From assembly GCA_949450265.1 (NCBI GenBank), contig CASTMW010000002.1:1-42962 (forward strand): a DNA stretch of 42,962 nucleotides. Direction: 5' to 3'. Of this stretch, positions 1 to 7,390 are shown one piece after another. The position numbers and the translations under genes were made by a program. This stretch comes from an uncultured Eggerthellaceae bacterium. GTDB taxonomy: Bacteria > Actinomycetota > Coriobacteriia > Coriobacteriales > Eggerthellaceae. How positions within the stretch are numbered: the stretch's first letter is position 1; each line of letters begins with the position of its first letter. The notes beneath the pieces are model-generated. The model saw only the letters and a program-made list of their open reading frames with translations. It made no database searches and was not told the origin of the DNA.

Positions 1-448
1 TTGCTCTGCCACCTCTCTGGCTTCCATCCGTATTCTCATTACATAGGAAACGATGGCGCACAAAGGACGTTTTTCCGCAGCATATGGCGCGATATGGCAC
101 GATCATGACGTTTTTCTGCAATACATGGCGCAGGCGTGACGTTCTCCCGCAAGAGACGAGCAAAAAGTATGGAATGGGTCAGATTTGCATTTGATGTGCG
201 GCATTTCGTTCGTTGCGCGCCAAGACGACCGCATTCAGGCGCGATCGGATGCGCACCATGCCGCGAAAAGCTAAGGGAACAGGTGCATAGACTGCGCGAT
301 CGAGCGTATGCGAAACGAGGCACAGCGTCGGGTTCGCTTCGACGAACCAAGGTGTAGCCCCTATGGACCAACCCACAGTCTCAATCTGACCAAGCCAGAT
401 CCACCTTCAATGGGCCACATGGCAGGAGCGGTCAGGCAAGACCTGTTC
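1..448. other. Gene-free region downstream of the hydrogenase operon
   Basis: No convincing coding region is seen on either strand: the short open frames have no recognisable protein family and no good ribosome binding site. The left part holds degenerate direct repeats (listed separately). A 6-bp stem with a 6-base loop (GGTTCG/CGAACC, 331-348) lies about 100 bases beyond the hydrogenase large-subunit stop. It could act as a weak terminator, but no clear T-run follows it. Confidence 0.6.
66..156. repeat. Degenerate short direct repeats
   Basis: Two 25-base copies, at 66-90 and 107-131, match at 21 of 25 positions. Both start GACGTTTTTC and end ATGGCGC. A third partial copy starts at 138 (GACGTTCTCCCGCA). 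A lone ATGGCGC at 53-59 may be the end of an earlier copy. Start-to-start distances are 41 and 31 bases, too irregular for CRISPR. The role is unknown; they could be regulator binding sites for a gene left of the window. Confidence 0.55.
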
Positions 449-1738
449 TTAGTGGACCGAGCAGGAAAGGCAAGGGTCGTAAGCCCGCACCAGCTTCTCT
501 ATCTCAAGCTGGATGTCGTCGGACGCGCGGCCTTCCGCTACCAGCAGCTGGGCCAGCGTGCGCATGTCGTCTTCCAGATTGGCGATGTTCTGGCTGGTCG
601 GTGTCATGATGGTGGCATCCACCACCACGCCTTCCGTGTCAAGCTCCAGCCGATGGAACAGCGCACCGCGTGGAGCCTCCGTGAAGCCCACGCCCACACC
701 CGCGCGCACCTTGAAGGGCACCGGTTCGCTCGTGCCATCGAACGCATCGGCAGCCAGCGCACGGCAGGTGGCCGCGCACCTGACAAGCGCATCCACCAAC
801 TCCACCGCTTGTGCCACATTATTGGCGAACGGATTGAACTCGGGCGGCCGCAACCCTGCCTTCGCCGCTGCAAATCGAGCGGGCTCGGTCAGTTGATCCC
901 ACGACGCGTTCACGCGCGCCAGCGCCGATGCGAAATAGGGCCGCCTGCCCTCCTTCTCCACCGCTAGGAACGCCGCCGAATAGTCCACGGGGTACTCTTC
1001 GATGAAGCTGCTGACGTCTTGCGCGCTGAACTTCGTGCCGGAGCGCACGAACAGCGCCTCGTCCGACCCGATGACGGGATACCCATCCGGCGCCACCATA
1101 GCCAGCAGGTCTCCCTGCGTCTGAAAGCCCGGCACCGCGAAATCGTTGAACAGGTCGACCGCCGCCAGCGCAAAATCCACCATGCCGTCCATCTTCTCGG
1201 CCAAGCGCAGATACTCATCGGAGGATATCTCGTGCGTGAAACCGCCGATCACCGCCGTGATGGGATGGATGGAACGCCCGCCCACCAACGTGCACAGCTC
1301 GTTGCCGAGCGCCTTGAGCCCCAGCGCTTGCTGGAACAGCGCAGGGTCGCTCTGCGCCAGGGGAAACACGCTCTTGTGCCCCAGGAAGTCGGGCGCGGCG
1401 AACACGAACAGGTGCGTCGCGTGGTTCTGAAGGAAGCTGCCGTAGACGAGCAGCTGGCGCAGCGCGCGTGTACGCTCGGTCACCCGCACGCCGAAGATGC
1501 GCTCGATGGCAAGGATGTCGGTGAGCGTATGGCTGGCCGAGCAGATGCCGCATACGCGCGAGGCGATGTAGGGCACCTCGTCGAAGGGGCGCCCGCGCAC
1601 CATGCTCTCAAACAGACGCGCTGGCTCGGTCACCGCGAACTCGCAGCGCTGCACCTGGCCGTCGGATATCTCAAGATGGATGTCACCGTGGCCTTCGATG
1701 CGCGCCACATGGTCCACTTCGATGCGGGTCTTCGTCAT
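449..1738 (-). CDS. hydA: [NiFe] hydrogenase large (alpha) subunit, group 3b-like
   Basis: Catalytic large subunit that carries the Ni-Fe site for H2 oxidation or evolution in a soluble NAD(P)-linked hydrogenase. The 429-residue protein shows the N-terminal nickel motif RVCGICSASH (residues 61-70) and the C-terminal motif DPCLSCSVH (421-429), giving the four Cys ligands C63, C66, C423 and C426. The stop codon directly follows the final His. The C-terminal peptide normally removed by a maturation endopeptidase is therefore absent. Its start overlaps the stop of the small-subunit gene by 4 bp (ATGA), indicating translational coupling. The gene order beta-gamma-delta-alpha matches the hydBGDA order of Pyrococcus sulfhydrogenase. 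No maturation genes (hypA-F) are in the window. Family is certain; the subgroup is inferred from partners. Confidence 0.95.
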   Translation of the reverse strand: MTKTRIEVDHVARIEGHGDIHLEISDGQVQRCEFAVTEPARLFESMVRGRPFDEVPYIASRVCGICSASHTLTDILAIERIFGVRVTERTRALRQLLVYGSFLQNHATHLFVFAAPDFLGHKSVFPLAQSDPALFQQALGLKALGNELCTLVGGRSIHPITAVIGGFTHEISSDEYLRLAEKMDGMVDFALAAVDLFNDFAVPGFQTQGDLLAMVAPDGYPVIGSDEALFVRSGTKFSAQDVSSFIEEYPVDYSAAFLAVEKEGRRPYFASALARVNASWDQLTEPARFAAAKAGLRPPEFNPFANNVAQAVELVDALVRCAATCRALAADAFDGTSEPVPFKVRAGVGVGFTEAPRGALFHRLELDTEGVVVDATIMTPTSQNIANLEDDMRTLAQLLVAEGRASDDIQLEIEKLVRAYDPCLSCSVH

Positions 1739-2508
1739 GGCTGCACCCCTTGCGTCACCTGGTTAAACATCTCAAGTGCCTTGTCGAAGCGCGCGGGCGC
1801 GATGCCGCTGTGCTGCGCGACGCGCCGAGCGCCTTTCACGTTGGCGTCAGGCGACACGCCTGCGCATCCGTTGCACGGACGCCCCAGGTCGGGACAGCGC
1901 GCGCCACACCCTTGCCTCGTCACCAATCCCAAACACATGATGCCGCGCCCGTAGAAGCAACCGCGCTCATTACGCTTGCATTCGCCGCATAGCGTGGACG
2001 TGCGCTCGTACGGGTTCGCCCCATACAGCGCTTTTTGGAGCACGCGAACGAAATCGTAGGGGTCGATGGGACAGCACGGCACCTCGTAGTCCACCTCGAT
2101 GACATCCGCGACCGCCCGCGGGCGGCAGGCGATGTCATCGATGATGGCAGGCACGGCCTGGCCGTACACTTCGTTCGCACGGGGCTCGTATCCGGCCGCC
2201 GCCATGCCAGGGATACCCGCCGTGGCCGCACAGGCCCCAATGGTGATGACCGCCCGCGCCTGCTCGCGGATGCGCTGAAGCGTGCGCACCGCCTCGTCAG
2301 TGGTCACCGCGCCTTCCACTACCGCCACATCGAATGCCTCCGGCATGGGATCGCTCGACGTGAGCTGCCAATAGCGCATGTCGATCTGCCCGAGCACCTC
2401 CATCAGGTGCGCCTCCACGTTGGTGATATTAATCTGGCAGCCGAAGCAGCTGGCCAGCCCCACCAACACGACGCGCGGTATGCTCTTCTCTTCGCTCATA
2501 GTGCTCAT
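1735..2508 (-). CDS. hydD: [NiFe] hydrogenase small (delta) subunit
   Basis: Electron-transfer small subunit that passes electrons from the Ni-Fe site to the flavin subunit through FeS clusters. An N-terminal SCFGCQ motif, a later GACAAT and VPCCPIDP supply the proximal-cluster cysteines. A dense C-terminal Cys region (LCGECKRNERGC, then CLGLVTRQGCGARC and CNGC) fits further clusters. There is no Tat signal, consistent with a cytoplasmic group 3 enzyme. The chosen ATG lies one base after the stop of the gamma-subunit gene. An in-frame ATG nine bases further in (2499, protein starting MSEEK) is an equally plausible start. The 257-residue length fits the family. Confidence 0.93.
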   Translation of the reverse strand: MSTMSEEKSIPRVVLVGLASCFGCQINITNVEAHLMEVLGQIDMRYWQLTSSDPMPEAFDVAVVEGAVTTDEAVRTLQRIREQARAVITIGACAATAGIPGMAAAGYEPRANEVYGQAVPAIIDDIACRPRAVADVIEVDYEVPCCPIDPYDFVRVLQKALYGANPYERTSTLCGECKRNERGCFYGRGIMCLGLVTRQGCGARCPDLGRPCNGCAGVSPDANVKGARRVAQHSGIAPARFDKALEMFNQVTQGVQP

Positions 2509-2509
2509 G

Positions 2510-3412
2510 TCACATGCTGCCTTGTATGTTCTTGGCTTCCCAATAATTGAACACGGGCCCATCGATGCAGCAATACTGATGCCCCACCTGGCAGTGGCCG
2601 CATTTGCCCATGCCGCACTTCATATGGCGCTCGAAGCTCATGTAGATGCGATCGTACGGGATGCCCTTCTTGCGCATCTCTTCCACCACGAACCGATACA
2701 TCACCGGCGGCCCGCAGATGGCGCCGAAGGTATTGCGCGCGTCCACGTCCAGATGCGCGAACGGCGCAGTGACCAGGCCCACTTCCCCATCCCACGTGTC
2801 GTCGGGGTTGTCCACCGTCAGGTACAGGTCGAAATCCTTGCGGTGGCGCCACATCTCGAACTGCTCGCGGAACATCACCTCGCCGGGGTTCTTCGACCCG
2901 TAGATGATGGTGACGTTGCCAAAGTCGCTGCGTTCGTCGTGGATGTTGTTGATGAGCGAGCGCAGCGGTGCGATGCCCAGGCCGCCCGCCACCAGCAGTA
3001 CATCATGCCCACGCATATCGTCGAAGGGGAACGGGCGCCCGTACGGCCCGCGCAGCCCCACGATATCGCCGCATTGCATCTGGTGCAGGCGCGTGGTGAA
3101 CTCGCCCATGCGCCGCACGCACAGCTCGATGAAGCCGCTCTTGGACGGCGAGCTGGATATGGAGATGGGCGCCTCGCCCACGCCGAAGATGCTGACCTCC
3201 ACGAACTGACCCGGCTCATGATGGAAAGCGTCCCGGATGCGCTCGTCGATCAAGCGGAACTCGAAGAGCTTCTCGTTCTCGGTCAAAGGCGTGATGGAGG
3301 TGATGCGCGCCTCCCATGGGCGGTACGGGTTCTCCGCCATCAGCTGCGCGCCATCCAGCACACTGCCCGCATGCGCCAAGGGCCCTACCGCTACCTGCGT
3401 GCTAGTCGGCAT
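2510..3412 (-). CDS. hydG: Hydrogenase FAD/NAD(P)-binding (gamma) subunit
   Basis: Diaphorase subunit that exchanges electrons between hydrogenase FeS clusters and NAD(P)H. It is a ferredoxin-NADP reductase-fold protein: an N-terminal flavin barrel with PISISSSP in place of the classical RxYS, then a nucleotide-binding GGLGIAP, and a C-terminal [2Fe-2S] cysteine set (KCGMGKCGHCQVGHQYCC). It resembles AsrB and the sulfhydrogenase gamma subunit. The ATG at 3412 overlaps the beta-subunit stop by 11 bp. A GTG three codons upstream is an alternative start. About 300 residues, normal for the family. Confidence 0.93.
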   Translation of the reverse strand: MPTSTQVAVGPLAHAGSVLDGAQLMAENPYRPWEARITSITPLTENEKLFEFRLIDERIRDAFHHEPGQFVEVSIFGVGEAPISISSSPSKSGFIELCVRRMGEFTTRLHQMQCGDIVGLRGPYGRPFPFDDMRGHDVLLVAGGLGIAPLRSLINNIHDERSDFGNVTIIYGSKNPGEVMFREQFEMWRHRKDFDLYLTVDNPDDTWDGEVGLVTAPFAHLDVDARNTFGAICGPPVMYRFVVEEMRKKGIPYDRIYMSFERHMKCGMGKCGHCQVGHQYCCIDGPVFNYWEAKNIQGSM

Positions 3413-4448
3413 CGCGCTCACCGTCCTCGATCCCCTTCTGCTCGAAGAACCTCAGCACCTCGATGGGCGAGATATCGGCCTTGCACGCCTTCACGCAGCG
3501 GCCGCACCCCACGCACAGGTAGCGCCCATGCTTGGCGTTGAAGCCGTTCAGCTTGTGGTACATCCGGTGCCGCACGCGCTCGCGCGGACCGGGGCGGAAG
3601 TTGTGCCCGCCGGTGACCAGCGCGAACTGGGGAGATGTGCACGCGTCCCATACGCGTTCGCGCCGCCCGGTCTTGCCCGATGGGTCCAGCACATCGCGGA
3701 TGTCAAAGCAATAGCAGGTGGGGCACACGCTGCTGCATGCCGTGCAGTTCAGACAGCGGCTGCCCAGCTCTTCCCAGAAGTCGTCGGAATGGAAGGCATC
3801 CATCAGCATGGGTATCTCCTGCACGCTGGGGATGTCCTCGTTGAACGCGCGCTGGCGGCGGCGCGTGTAGTCGCGGAACGCGCGGCGGTCCTCGTCGGTG
3901 GCCTCGCGCGGATCGCACGCTGCTTCCAGGATGTCGGCGCCTTCCACGCTGCCGATGGAGACCAGGTAGCGCCCGCCGATATCGGCCAGGAAAAGATCGT
4001 AGCCGCTGCGCACCTCGCCTGCATCCAGCAGATGGCAGAAGCAGGAATCGCCCGGCATGCAGCTGATGCCCACGATCATGGTGGCCTTCTTGTGCGCTTC
4101 GTAATACGGGTCGGGATAGCGCGGATCCTCGAAGACCAAGTTCAGCGCATTGATGGCGTTAATGTCGCACGCATGCGCACCGAACAGCACCCGAGGCCGC
4201 ACTTCCATGCGATAGTCGGTCACGCCGTCGACCATGTCGTACTCGAACAGCGTCTCGCGCGGAGGAAGGTAGTACTTCTTGAGCGATGTCAGCGTGGTGG
4301 GATAATCCAGCACGATGTCGTCGAAAGAGTCGATCGCCTCGAATGCGAAGCTCTTGCCGCTGCGCACCGGGGCGATCACCTCATAATCGCACATGAACGC
4401 CTGCACCAGGGCAGGCAGTTCATGTGCGTCGATAACCCTGTAGAGCAT
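3402..4448 (-). CDS. hydB: Hydrogenase 4Fe-4S (beta) subunit
   Basis: Iron-sulfur electron-transfer subunit of the sulfhydrogenase type, related to anaerobic sulfite reductase subunit A. It has 348 residues. A divergent cluster motif RCLNCTACSSVCPTCYC and a classical C-terminal ferredoxin motif CVGCGRCVKAC supply the cysteines for two 4Fe-4S clusters; further single cysteines lie in the first half. It is the first hydrogenase gene, 12 bp after the ndk stop, with a GGAG ribosome binding site. Readthrough from ndk is therefore likely. With the next three genes it forms a complete heterotetramer. Confidence 0.93.
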   Translation of the reverse strand: MLYRVIDAHELPALVQAFMCDYEVIAPVRSGKSFAFEAIDSFDDIVLDYPTTLTSLKKYYLPPRETLFEYDMVDGVTDYRMEVRPRVLFGAHACDINAINALNLVFEDPRYPDPYYEAHKKATMIVGISCMPGDSCFCHLLDAGEVRSGYDLFLADIGGRYLVSIGSVEGADILEAACDPREATDEDRRAFRDYTRRRQRAFNEDIPSVQEIPMLMDAFHSDDFWEELGSRCLNCTACSSVCPTCYCFDIRDVLDPSGKTGRRERVWDACTSPQFALVTGGHNFRPGPRERVRHRMYHKLNGFNAKHGRYLCVGCGRCVKACKADISPIEVLRFFEQKGIEDGERDAD

Positions 4449-4460
4449 GAAGCTCCAATC

Positions 4461-4865
4461 CTAGCCGAAGAAGATGCCGATCTCGCGCTCGGCGGACTCC
4501 ACGGAATCGCTGCCGTGGATAACGTTCTCGTCCATGATAAGGCCGAAATCGCCACGGATGGTGCCCGGAGCCGCTTCTTCGGGGTTAGTGGCGCCCATCA
4601 GGCTGCGACACTTCGCCACCGCGCCCGGGCCGGAGACGACCATCTTCACCACAGGACCACTGGTGATGTAGCTGATGAGGCCTTCGTAGAACGGCTTGCC
4701 CTCGTGCTCGGCGTAGTTCGCCTTCGCCTGCTCGGGCGTGACCATGCCCATCTCCATGCGCTCGATCTTCAAGCCCGCGCGCTCGAAACGATTCACGATC
4801 TCGCCGATGTGCCCGTTGCGCACGCCGTCGGGCTTGATCATGGTATAGGTCTTCTGGTCTGCCAT
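4461..4865 (-). CDS. ndk: Nucleoside diphosphate kinase
   Basis: Transfers the gamma phosphate of ATP to nucleoside diphosphates through a phosphohistidine. The 134-residue protein starts MADQKTYTMIKPDG and has the active-site motif NVIHGSDS with the catalytic His at about residue 117. The ATG is chosen because AAGGAG lies seven bases upstream and the length then matches the family. An upstream in-frame extension of 23 codons has no family similarity. A 6-bp GC hairpin (4886-4902) sits just upstream of the ribosome binding site. The hydrogenase genes follow after 12 bp. Confidence 0.96.
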   Translation of the reverse strand: MADQKTYTMIKPDGVRNGHIGEIVNRFERAGLKIERMEMGMVTPEQAKANYAEHEGKPFYEGLISYITSGPVVKMVVSGPGAVAKCRSLMGATNPEEAAPGTIRGDFGLIMDENVIHGSDSVESAEREIGIFFG

Positions 4866-4885
4866 CTTCACTCCTTCTATCGTGT

Positions 4886-4902
4886 GCGGCGCCCCACGCC
4901 GC
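4886..4902 (-). other. GC-rich hairpin in the ndk leader
   Basis: A perfect 6-bp stem (GCGGCG/CGCCGC) with a 5-base loop lies about 20 bases upstream of the ndk start, in the gap after the TPR gene. No T-run follows, so it is a poor intrinsic terminator. It may be a leader structure or a chance hairpin in GC-rich DNA. Confidence 0.3.
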
Positions 4903-4956
4903 TGGATACCTTTGCCTCTGCAGTGCCCCGGCACTCGAGGTCGCGCTGCGCCGGAT

Positions 4957-6300
4957 CTACACGTTCTGGCTGGGGAAGTACAGTTCGATGCCCGATATCT
5001 TCCAGCCGATCAGGTCGCGCACCAGCTCTATCTTATAGGTGATCTTGCCGCCCTTGTCAGTAGTGGCGGTGGCGAACACGGTGGAATCGGTCATGGAGCG
5101 GTTGATGCCGTCAATCTGCACGTCGGCGTCGGTCACCACCGGCGAGAGGATGGACGCGATGCTTGACGACGAGAGCGACGAGGAGAACAGGTTCTGCTCG
5201 GCCGCTTCCGGATCGGCGAAGAGCTCCTTGGTCACGGTTTCCTGGGTGGGGAAGCCATAGCCTTGCGTGAAGGCGAACATGCCCGCGCCCAGCACCAGCA
5301 CCAGCACGATGATGAAGAACACCAGCACCTTCAGCCCTACGTTACGCCGCTTGCGATCCTGCTTGGCAAGGCCGCGCGACCACTGTTCCAGCTCGGCTTC
5401 AGTAGCGTTGAAGAAGCGGTCCTCGTCCTCGTTGTCGTAAGCACCGATGAAACCCGGCATGCTGGCGGCCTCATCCTCGTAGCCTTCGTCATAGAAGAAC
5501 GGATCGGCCGGATCGTCGTCGAAGTAGTGCCCTTCGATGCTGACATCCAGACCGGACATGTCAGCATCGCTCATGTCCACGCCACTGCGGGACAGCTCGG
5601 CCACGCAGCGCTGATAGTCCACTGCCGCCGAATCGGAGAGCGCATAGCCTGCGTCGCTGGTGGCGCGATTGAACGCCTCTACCGCCTCGGCGGGCATGCC
5701 CGCCGCCGCATACGCCTGACCCATGCTGGCATTCAAGCGATTGCGGGTGTCTTGCGCCATGTCGAAGTTCAGCGCGCTCTGATAGGATGCAATGGCATCC
5801 TGTGGGCGATTGAGCGACATGAAGCACACGCCTAGGTTCAACAGCGCCTTGGCCGGATCGGGGTTCTCTTCGTCGAGCGCCGCTTCGCGGAACGCGATGC
5901 CTGCTTCAGCGCTGCGCCCCAGCTTCAACTGTGCATTGCCCATACCCATGTAGGCCTTGTAGGGGCTCTCGTAATTGGGATCGGCTACGGCTTCCGTGAA
6001 ATGCGCCACGGCATTTTCGTAATCGCGCAGCGAGGCATACGCCATGCCGATATTGTTGTTCAACGCGCCCAGCTCGCCATAGGATGGGTCGCTGGCAGCC
6101 TGCGCATAGGCCTTGATGGCCTCGGCCGGATTCTTCAGCTTCACCAAGCAGTTGCCGATATGGTGGTAGATCAGGCCCAGCTCACCCAGTTGGAAGGGAA
6201 TGCTGGTATCCTTCAGGCATGCGGTGTACTTGCGCAGCGCGCCGCGGTGGTCGCCCGAATCGTACAGCAGGCCAGCTTGATGGAAGAGAGTGTCGTTCAC
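4957..6300 (-). CDS. TPR-repeat protein with one membrane segment and an outer C-terminal domain
   Basis: A 447-residue protein of unknown function. Residues 1 to about 230 are tetratricopeptide repeats (for example the GELGALNNNIGMAYASLRDY stretch), a protein-protein interaction scaffold. An acidic Asp/Glu/Phe-rich linker follows (about 250-310), then a basic stop (KQDRKRR), one hydrophobic helix (about 323-344) and a Ser-rich segment. The final roughly 60-residue domain looks like a small beta-rich fold (ITYKIELVRDLIGWKISGIEL). With no signal peptide and positive charges before the helix, the TPR part should be cytoplasmic and the C-terminus outside. The start is GTG with GGAG upstream. It follows the cyclophilin gene by 22 bp. 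Confidence 0.85.
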   Translation of the reverse strand: MNDTLFHQAGLLYDSGDHRGALRKYTACLKDTSIPFQLGELGLIYHHIGNCLVKLKNPAEAIKAYAQAASDPSYGELGALNNNIGMAYASLRDYENAVAHFTEAVADPNYESPYKAYMGMGNAQLKLGRSAEAGIAFREAALDEENPDPAKALLNLGVCFMSLNRPQDAIASYQSALNFDMAQDTRNRLNASMGQAYAAAGMPAEAVEAFNRATSDAGYALSDSAAVDYQRCVAELSRSGVDMSDADMSGLDVSIEGHYFDDDPADPFFYDEGYEDEAASMPGFIGAYDNEDEDRFFNATEAELEQWSRGLAKQDRKRRNVGLKVLVFFIIVLVLVLGAGMFAFTQGYGFPTQETVTKELFADPEAAEQNLFSSSLSSSSIASILSPVVTDADVQIDGINRSMTDSTVFATATTDKGGKITYKIELVRDLIGWKISGIELYFPSQNV

Positions 6301-6322
6301 GAATGGCTCCGGAACCTTCGGC

Positions 6323-6844
6323 CTAACCGGCCTGGCTCTCGATGCGGATGGCCTCGATCACATCGCCCACACGCAGCTCCTCGATGACCTCCTTGCCAGT
6401 CAGCGTTTGGCCGAACACGGTGTAGTCGGGATCGAGGAAGGGCTGTTCGCCCAGGCAGAAGTAGAACTGGCTGCCTGCGGAGTTCGGGTTGGCGCTGCGA
6501 GCCATGGCAAGCGCGCCGTCCAGATGCTGGTTATGCGGGTTGGTGGTGTATTCCTCATGGATGCTATAGCCCGGGCCGCCGGTGCCGAACGGGCCCTTGC
6601 CAGCAATGACGTCAGCTGAGGTGGCGTCCTTGGTCTGCGGGTCGCCGCCTTGGATGACGAAACCCGGCACATAGCGATGGAACTTCACGCCGTCGTAGAA
6701 GCCCTTGTTCGCCAGTTCCACAAAGTTGCCCACATGGATAGGAGCATCGATGCCGTTCAGCTTCACTTGGATGGTGCCCTTGTTGGTATCGATGATGGCC
6801 ACTTCGTCACCGGTAGGCTTGTATTCGGGAGTGTAAAGAGCCAT
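6323..6844 (-). CDS. Cyclophilin-type peptidyl-prolyl cis-trans isomerase
   Basis: Catalyses prolyl bond isomerisation in protein folding. The 173-residue protein shows the bacterial cyclophilin core: FHRYVPGFVIQGGDP, then GPGYSIHEE and MARSANPNSAGSQFYF, with the catalytic Arg in the FHR motif. No signal peptide is present, so it is cytoplasmic. The ATG at 6844 is preferred over a GTG two codons upstream; neither has a strong ribosome binding site. It precedes the TPR gene by 22 bp and is probably co-transcribed with it. Confidence 0.93.
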   Translation of the reverse strand: MALYTPEYKPTGDEVAIIDTNKGTIQVKLNGIDAPIHVGNFVELANKGFYDGVKFHRYVPGFVIQGGDPQTKDATSADVIAGKGPFGTGGPGYSIHEEYTTNPHNQHLDGALAMARSANPNSAGSQFYFCLGEQPFLDPDYTVFGQTLTGKEVIEELRVGDVIEAIRIESQAG

Positions 6845-6941
6845 GCTCACTCACTTTCACTTGGTCATAGATAACGCAATTTTACCACAGCGCGCACGGA
6901 GAGGCTCCTGTTCGGACGAATCCATCGTCCATACACGCTGG

Positions 6942-7367
6942 TCATTCGATGCTGCTGCCGATCTGCTCGGCCAACGGCTCGTCACCCGCATCCAGGAACA
7001 CCTTGCGCGTGATGAAGTTGTACACCATGACCACAGCCGTGGCAAATATCTTGCTGACGAGGTAAGAAATGCCCGCAAGGCCAGTCGCGAGCCACATGAG
7101 CAGATCGTTCAATCCGAGACCGATGATCGACAACACCACGAAGATGACGAACTCGCGCCGACGGCTCATGCCATCCTTGTGCGTGAAAACGTAGCGCATG
7201 GATGCGAGGTAGTTGAAGATGACCGACACCGTGAACGATATGGTGGCACTGAGCAGGTAGTTCACGCCAAACACCTCGGTCAGGAGCACCATCAACCCGT
7301 AGTCGATGATGAAGGCGATGAGGCCCACCACCCCGAACTTGGCGAATTGCTTGAGCAGCTTCTTCAT
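6942..7367 (-). CDS. GtrA-family small membrane protein
   Basis: A 141-residue polytopic membrane protein with four predicted hydrophobic helices. The family motif lies in the N-terminal third (FAKFGVVGLIAFIIDYGLM) and a later FNYLASMRYVF matches the conserved NF..R..VF pattern. GtrA-family proteins are associated with movement of lipid-linked sugars during cell-surface polysaccharide synthesis. The substrate cannot be told here, and no glycosyltransferase is adjacent. The ATG with AAAGGTG just upstream is chosen over an earlier in-frame start; it lies 23 bp after the RlmD-like gene stop. Confidence 0.9.
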   Translation of the reverse strand: MKKLLKQFAKFGVVGLIAFIIDYGLMVLLTEVFGVNYLLSATISFTVSVIFNYLASMRYVFTHKDGMSRRREFVIFVVLSIIGLGLNDLLMWLATGLAGISYLVSKIFATAVVMVYNFITRKVFLDAGDEPLAEQIGSSIE

Positions 7368-7390
7368 GGTCACCTTTCGCAGCACATCGG

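Noticed and set aside
66-156. Repeats at the left edge as a CRISPR array
   Set aside because: Copies are degenerate, spacing is 41 and 31 bases, and no cas gene is present.
39-371. 110-codon minus-strand open frame in the left gene-free region
   Set aside because: No ribosome binding site, no family resemblance, and it runs through the direct repeats.
449-454. Hydrogenase large subunit as a truncated pseudogene
   Set aside because: The protein is full length with both nickel motifs; only the removable tail is missing. Codons past the stop run only 13 residues and do not resemble a clear maturation tail.
3237-5042. 601-codon open frame on the plus strand, antisense to the hydrogenase and ndk genes
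   Set aside because: It lies entirely opposite well-identified genes; its His/Ala/Arg-rich composition is typical of antisense frames in GC-rich DNA and it matches no family.
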